Assembly: GCA_050251575.1 (NCBI GenBank)
Contig: JBFWMP010000040.1
Coordinates: forward strand, 1-18,641
Source: X23 sp050251575
GTDB taxonomy: Bacteria > Bacillota > Clostridia > SK-Y3
DNA length: 18,641 nucleotides
Direction of reading: 5' to 3'
Below, one piece after another: positions 14,738 through 18,641 of the stretch; within the stretch, counting starts at the first letter, position 1; each line of letters begins with the position of its first letter. Under the pieces are notes generated by a model. The model did not search any database and was not told where the DNA came from. It saw only the letters and a list, made by a program, of their open reading frames with translations. The position numbers were made by a program, and so were the translations under genes.

Positions 14738-14835
14738 CTTTCATAAAATTGGGGGGATTGTTTTTTATAGTTTGCCATGAGAGAATCATAGTGTGTTGTA
14801 AGCAATGTAAAAAATAAAAAGAGGAGGCCCAAATC

Positions 14836-15849
14836 ATGAAAAAAGTCTTATCCTTAGTTTTAGGCATTGTATTATCATTTTCCTTGTTAGCTGGCTGTGC
14901 TGCACCAAAATCAGAGCCGGCACCATCACAAGCACCAGCTCAAAATGCTGAAAAGCCTGTGGAGAAACCTAAGCTTGATTATCCGAAGGGAGATATTACC
15001 TTCCTTATTCCAAGTGGTGCAGGCGGTGGGAATGACATGGCTACAAGAGCATTAATTCCAGGTCTTCAAGAGAATTTAGGAGTTAATTTAGTTCCGGTTA
15101 ACAAAGGTGAATCAAAAGGCGCTATCGCATGCACAGAAATTGCAACCTCCAAGCCGGACGGACAGAAGTTGCTATTCTTTTCTCCAAGCCTTATCTTATT
15201 GCCCTACGGCGGACTGCCGGATATTAAGATGGAAAACTATCAACCCGTTGCGCAGGTTGCCGATGACAATGGGATTATCTATGTTAAAGCAGATGCTTCC
15301 TATAAAACGATTCAAGAGTTTGTTGCTACTGCAAAAGAAAAGAAGTTAAAGGTTGCTCATGTGGGTGTTGGATCTATGTGGCACCTTGCATCAGTTCAAT
15401 TTGCAAAAGCAGCGAGTATTGATTTTCAATATGTACCTTATTCAACAGGTGGAGCGCAGATGCTTGCAGCTCTTGCAGCCGGTGAAGTAGATATGTGCGT
15501 AACCAACCCTGCGGAGGCAAAGGCATTGGTAGACAGTGGAAAAATTGTGCCTCTTGCAGCTATGGGTGAAAATAGGGTGCCGTTATTTAAAGATGCTCCG
15601 ACCCTTAAAGAAGCAGGTGTAGACCTTGTATTCCCTGTATGGAGAATTGTTTTCACTACTAAGGGTGTAAGTGAGGATGTTCTAAACAGACTTGATGAAG
15701 CTTTTAAAGCAACTGTTGAAGGGGAAGGCTTCCAAAAATTCTGTGAAAACAACAGTATTATTCCAAATTTTAAAGACCACAAGGAAACTACAAAGTTCTT
15801 TAATGAGCAGGTTAAGGTATATGCAGAAGTAATGAAAACAATTCAGTAA
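14836..15849 (+). CDS. tctC: Tripartite tricarboxylate transporter substrate-binding lipoprotein (TctC/Bug family)
   Basis: This is the extracytoplasmic solute-binding subunit of a TTT-family transporter, which captures a carboxylate and hands it to the TctAB membrane unit. The 337-residue protein begins with a lipoprotein signal ending in the lipobox LLAGC (Cys21), then a Pro/Ala-rich tether (about 22-50), so it is probably anchored to the outer face of the membrane. The Bug fold is indicated by ITFLIPSGAGGGNDMATRAL near residue 55, by GVGSMWHLASVQFAKAASI and VPYSTGGAQMLAALAAGEVD in the middle, and by the usual length. GGAGG (14823-14827) lies eight bases before the ATG. tctB follows after 35 bases. 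Bug proteins bind diverse carboxylates, so the substrate cannot be stated. Confidence 0.94.
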   Translation: MKKVLSLVLGIVLSFSLLAGCAAPKSEPAPSQAPAQNAEKPVEKPKLDYPKGDITFLIPSGAGGGNDMATRALIPGLQENLGVNLVPVNKGESKGAIACTEIATSKPDGQKLLFFSPSLILLPYGGLPDIKMENYQPVAQVADDNGIIYVKADASYKTIQEFVATAKEKKLKVAHVGVGSMWHLASVQFAKAASIDFQYVPYSTGGAQMLAALAAGEVDMCVTNPAEAKALVDSGKIVPLAAMGENRVPLFKDAPTLKEAGVDLVFPVWRIVFTTKGVSEDVLNRLDEAFKATVEGEGFQKFCENNSIIPNFKDHKETTKFFNEQVKVYAEVMKTIQ

Positions 15850-15884
15850 CTAATAAAAGATTTATGCAAGGAGAATTGAATGAT

Positions 15885-16325
15885 ATGAAAGATTTGATAA
15901 TATCCCTGTCATCATTTTCCTTAGGTGTATTTGTATATTTTTATTCAAGTAATTTTTCGGCAGTAGGCGGCGGGATTTCAAACGATCCCGCCTATTACCC
16001 TAAGATCCTTGGTATTGTTATGATTTTACTGTCAGTTGGATTATTTATTAGCAGCTTTAAAAATATCAGGTCAGCTAAGGTCGTATTGAATAAAGAGATA
16101 ATTAAAAACATGACAACGATTATAGTAGTATTAGTGCTTTACGTTCAAGCGCTTGTAGTTTTAGGTTTCCCTATTTCTACTGCCCTGTTTACTTTATTTG
16201 GAATTATACTATTTGGAGGCAAACTCTCCACGGCACTTAAATTTTTTATACCTATAAGTGGAGTAATATATCTACTCTTTGCAATTTTATTTAAAATGCC
16301 TATGCCTTCCGGCATTTTTTGGTAA
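15885..16325 (+). CDS. tctB: Tripartite tricarboxylate transporter small membrane subunit (TctB)
   Basis: TctB is the small, poorly conserved membrane subunit of TTT transporters. The 146-residue protein has four hydrophobic segments, roughly residues 3-21, 37-56, 76-98 and 105-138 (the last long enough for two short helices), and the family-typical early ISNDPAYYPKILGIVMILLS stretch. The ATG at 15885 is preferred: AAGGAG (15868-15873) lies 11 bases ahead, whereas the in-frame ATG at 15864 would place that ribosome-binding site inside the coding region. A TTG at 15876 is too close to it. The gene sits between tctC and tctA (15-base gap), the standard operon order. Confidence 0.9.
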   Translation: MKDLIISLSSFSLGVFVYFYSSNFSAVGGGISNDPAYYPKILGIVMILLSVGLFISSFKNIRSAKVVLNKEIIKNMTTIIVVLVLYVQALVVLGFPISTALFTLFGIILFGGKLSTALKFFIPISGVIYLLFAILFKMPMPSGIFW

Positions 16326-16340
16326 TGGAGGAGAAAAACA

Positions 16341-17879
16341 ATGAATTTTGATTTATATACAGCCGGACTTACTTTGATGACGGCACCAGCATTTTTCGGT
16401 ATGATTATGGGAACGGTTGTAGGGATTGTGATAGGTGCACTTCCCGGTCTGACGGCGATGATGGCAGTATCTATATTAGTACCTGTTACCTATAGTCTTG
16501 ATCCTACTGCAGGAGTTCTTATGCTTCTCGGGGTATACTGTGGTGCTAATTATGGTGGCTCTATATCGGCGACTCTTGTTAATATTCCGGGAACCCCCTC
16601 CGCCGTTATGACTACGCTTGATGCCTACCCTCTTGCTAAGCAAGGTAAGGCTGGGCTTGCAATAGGAATAGCAACTATGACCTCCACTCTTGGCGGATTA
16701 TTTAGTGTATTTACTCTTGCGCTATTCTCACCATTAATAGCGAGCATTGCACTTAAATTCACATCTCTTGAGCTTTTTTCGATAGGGCTTTTTGGACTAA
16801 GCGTAATTGCGTATATCTCTCCCGGGTCTACATTAAAAGGACTTATTTCCGGTGTAATAGGGCTGATGTTGGCTACCATAGGCTCTGATCCTATCACCGC
16901 AGTACCACGTTTCACCTTCGGGAATATGAATCTTTTTTCAGGAATACAGTTTATAGCAGCCATGATAGGACTTTTTGGACTTTCAGAGGTATTGATGAGT
17001 TTTGAAAAGAAAAGCGCGGATATTCAAAAGAGCGAGTTTTATGAAGTGAAAGATCCTTTTGAGTGTTTTAAATATTTGAAAGAAATATGGGGAAATATTA
17101 TACGCTCAAGCATAATTGGTACTATTGTAGGTGCAATTCCTGGAGCAGGAGGAACAATAGCATCTATCGTTTCTTATGCTCAGGAAAAGAAAATTAGTAA
17201 ACACCCCGAAGAACTTGGTAAAGGCTCTATACATGGAATTACAGCTGCAGAAGCATCAAATAATGCCTGTACCGGCGGAGCAATGATTACCCTGCTTTCC
17301 CTAGGTATACCCGGGGATGCTGTTACTGCTATCCTGATTGGAGCATTTGTCATCCATGGACTTACCCCGGGACCAATGCTTTTTACAACCAACTTCGACC
17401 TTGTTTCCGCGATATTTATCGGGATGTTTATGATTAATATATTTATTTTACTGCTCGGGCTTTTTGGCGCGAAATATTTTGCACGGCTTATGCTTGTACC
17501 TAAACCCATTATGAATACGGTAATTTTAATACTATGTGTTGTAGGTACCTATGGCGTTCAAAATAGTATGTTTGATGTATATACAATGTTGATTTTTGCT
17601 GTATTAGGATATTTTATCACCAAGTTGTCCTTACCAAAGGCGCCTATTGTTCTTGCGCTTATATTAGGGCCTCTGATGGAGTCAAACTTGCGCCGGTGGA
17701 TCGAACTTGCAAACGGTGACTACTTCGGCATGTTCTTTAGAACCTCTTTAACCAATCCGATAGCACTGATTATTTTAATGATTACTGCTGCCACATTATT
17801 ATTGCCATTTTTTAGCAAGAAGGGAAGGATTTCAGAGGATATGGTAGGCAGGTTAAAAGAAGAAAACAGTAATTTATAG
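16341..17879 (+). CDS. tctA: Tripartite tricarboxylate transporter large membrane subunit (TctA)
   Basis: TctA is the main transport channel of TTT systems, a secondary transporter that uses an ion gradient. The 512-residue protein is full length, with about 11-12 hydrophobic segments. Family motifs are clear: GIVIGALPGLTAMMAVSILV near residue 30, YCGANYGGSISATLVNIPGT at about 74-93, and the repeat-like second half with GAIPGAGGTIASIVSYAQEK (about 263-282), AAEASNNACTGGAMI and LGIPGDAVTA. The duplicated G-x-x-PG patterns in the two halves reflect the family's internal symmetry. GGAGGAG lies just before the ATG. It is followed after 36 bases by a dehydrogenase gene, with no terminator seen, suggesting one operon for uptake and metabolism. 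Confidence 0.96.
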   Translation: MNFDLYTAGLTLMTAPAFFGMIMGTVVGIVIGALPGLTAMMAVSILVPVTYSLDPTAGVLMLLGVYCGANYGGSISATLVNIPGTPSAVMTTLDAYPLAKQGKAGLAIGIATMTSTLGGLFSVFTLALFSPLIASIALKFTSLELFSIGLFGLSVIAYISPGSTLKGLISGVIGLMLATIGSDPITAVPRFTFGNMNLFSGIQFIAAMIGLFGLSEVLMSFEKKSADIQKSEFYEVKDPFECFKYLKEIWGNIIRSSIIGTIVGAIPGAGGTIASIVSYAQEKKISKHPEELGKGSIHGITAAEASNNACTGGAMITLLSLGIPGDAVTAILIGAFVIHGLTPGPMLFTTNFDLVSAIFIGMFMINIFILLLGLFGAKYFARLMLVPKPIMNTVILILCVVGTYGVQNSMFDVYTMLIFAVLGYFITKLSLPKAPIVLALILGPLMESNLRRWIELANGDYFGMFFRTSLTNPIALIILMITAATLLLPFFSKKGRISEDMVGRLKEENSNL

Positions 17880-17915
17880 GACAATCAACAGGATTACATC
17901 CGAAAGGAGTTGTGT

Positions 17916-18641
17916 ATGAATAGACAAATAGGCATGATAGGTCTTGGAAACATGGGCAAACCGATGGCAATGAACTTAATGAAAGCTGGATTTGAACTTA
18001 CGATTAAGTGCACTGAACGGAATAAAATGATTACTGAGGAGTTAGCAGCACTAGGAGCAAAATGTGTTGCAACCTTTAAAGACATCACAGAAAGTTGCAA
18101 CGTTATTATCAGTATCTTACCTGCAGATAAGGAGATTATGCAGGTCTATGCTGCTAGTGACGGTATTCTTGAAAGCATTCGAGATGGTACTGTTTGTATA
18201 GAAATGACATCATCAAGAGGGGATACCATTCATCAGCTTGTAAAAATTGCGGCAAGCAAGGGGAAAAAAGTTGCCTTTATTGATGCGCCCGTGAGTGGCG
18301 GTGTTCCAGCGGCAGCAGCAGGAACTCTTACCATTATGACAGGCGGGCAAAAGGAAATCATCGATGAATATATGCCGATTTTATCTGTACTAGGTAAAAA
18401 AATAGTTTATACAGGTGATGTAGGGAGCGGTAAGGATGTTAAAATGTTAAATCAAATATTGAATGCCGCCAATACCTGTATTGCATCAGAAGTAATGTAT
18501 ATTGCCGAAAAGAAAGGTCTTGATACAACCCTATTATGGGATGTTATTAATAATAGCTCTGGAGCATCATGGGTTTCAAAAAACAATGTGCCAAAATACT
18601 TTTTAACTAAAAATCATGTACCCGGTTTCAAGTTGGGTCTG
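17916..18641 (+). CDS. 3-hydroxyisobutyrate dehydrogenase-family oxidoreductase (partial)
   Basis: The first 242 codons of a beta-hydroxyacid dehydrogenase run off the right edge; family members are about 290-300 residues. The N-terminal NAD(P)-binding Rossmann motif is GLGNMGKPMAMNL (from about residue 9), the substrate-binding motif is DAPVSGG (123-129), and the catalytic lysine is K176 in GSGKDVKMLNQ, with the conserved Asn following at 179. The enzyme would interconvert a 3-hydroxyacid and its semialdehyde, as in 3-hydroxyisobutyrate dehydrogenase or tartronate semialdehyde reductase; the exact substrate is not decidable. AAAGGAG (17903-17909) precedes the ATG by six bases. Following tctCBA, it may act on the imported acid or a product of it. 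Confidence 0.92.
   Translation, partial: MNRQIGMIGLGNMGKPMAMNLMKAGFELTIKCTERNKMITEELAALGAKCVATFKDITESCNVIISILPADKEIMQVYAASDGILESIRDGTVCIEMTSSRGDTIHQLVKIAASKGKKVAFIDAPVSGGVPAAAAGTLTIMTGGQKEIIDEYMPILSVLGKKIVYTGDVGSGKDVKMLNQILNAANTCIASEVMYIAEKKGLDTTLLWDVINNSSGASWVSKNNVPKYFLTKNHVPGFKLGL

Larger units (their letters stand above)
14598..14835. other. Intergenic region before tctC
   Basis: This 238-base AT-rich gap contains the terminator of the regulator gene at its left end and repeated AAGTTATA boxes in its middle. I see no protein gene. A promoter must lie here for tctC; TTTACT (14647-14652) with TATACA (14672-14677) is a possible but poorly spaced (19-base) pair, and I do not call it. The transcript leader would be long, 100 bases or more, if it starts near the boxes. 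Confidence 0.6.

Noticed and set aside
14632..14817. A 61-codon + strand reading frame before tctC
   Set aside because: It starts inside the regulator's terminator stem, has no ribosome-binding site, overlaps the candidate operator boxes, and its Phe/Ile/Cys-rich product resembles translated AT-rich intergenic DNA.
15864..15884. ATG at 15864 as the tctB start
   Set aside because: The AAGGAG ribosome-binding site (15868-15873) would lie inside the coding sequence, and nothing suitable precedes 15864.

Overview
The window looks like a chromosomal segment of a low-GC, Gram-positive anaerobe of the class Clostridia. The codon use is AT-rich, the ribosome-binding sites are strong GGAGG types, and the gene order smc-ftsY-ylxM-ffh-rpsP-khpA-rimM-trmD-rplS-lepB-rbgA is the classic Firmicutes SMC/SRP/ribosome-maturation cluster. 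I cannot name the genus from the sequence. Every protein-coding gene lies on the + strand.

Layout. Bases 64-4629 hold smc (chromosome condensation) and ftsY (SRP receptor), separated by a strong hairpin. Bases 4661-5854 hold an M24-family metallopeptidase that interrupts the usual ftsY-ylxM-ffh order. A near-consensus promoter at 5883-5911, overlapped by a 17-bp-arm palindrome, starts ylxM-ffh-rpsP-khpA, which ends at a terminator-like hairpin (8315-8350). rimM and trmD follow with a 1-base overlap. rplS has its own promoter (with a 9-bp-arm palindrome across it), a possible structured leader and its own terminator (10138-10162). lepB and rbgA (ylqF) complete the housekeeping block, and rbgA is followed by a terminator.

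From 12246 the content becomes accessory. A 783-residue membrane-anchored AraC-type regulator is followed, after a terminator and an intergenic region with repeated AAGTTATA boxes, by a tripartite tricarboxylate-type transporter (tctC lipoprotein, tctB, tctA) and the first 242 codons of a 3-hydroxyisobutyrate dehydrogenase/tartronate semialdehyde reductase-like enzyme cut by the window end. Together these suggest sensing, uptake and oxidation or reduction of a small carboxylic or hydroxy acid. The substrate is not identifiable from sequence alone.

The most unusual structure is a nested repeat system in the gaps before rimM, lepB and rbgA. A 29-bp REP-like near-palindrome (shoulders GGAAGCATGG and TGTTGCTTCC around a core GGACGGTCC) occurs as two inverted pairs and, decayed, as a single unit. 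In two of these three sites a 142-152-bp MITE-like element with inverted termini sits exactly on the 9-bp core, which is duplicated on both sides. This looks like a non-autonomous element that repeatedly targets one position inside another repeat family. All three repeat blocks end within about 20 bases of the next gene's ribosome-binding site.
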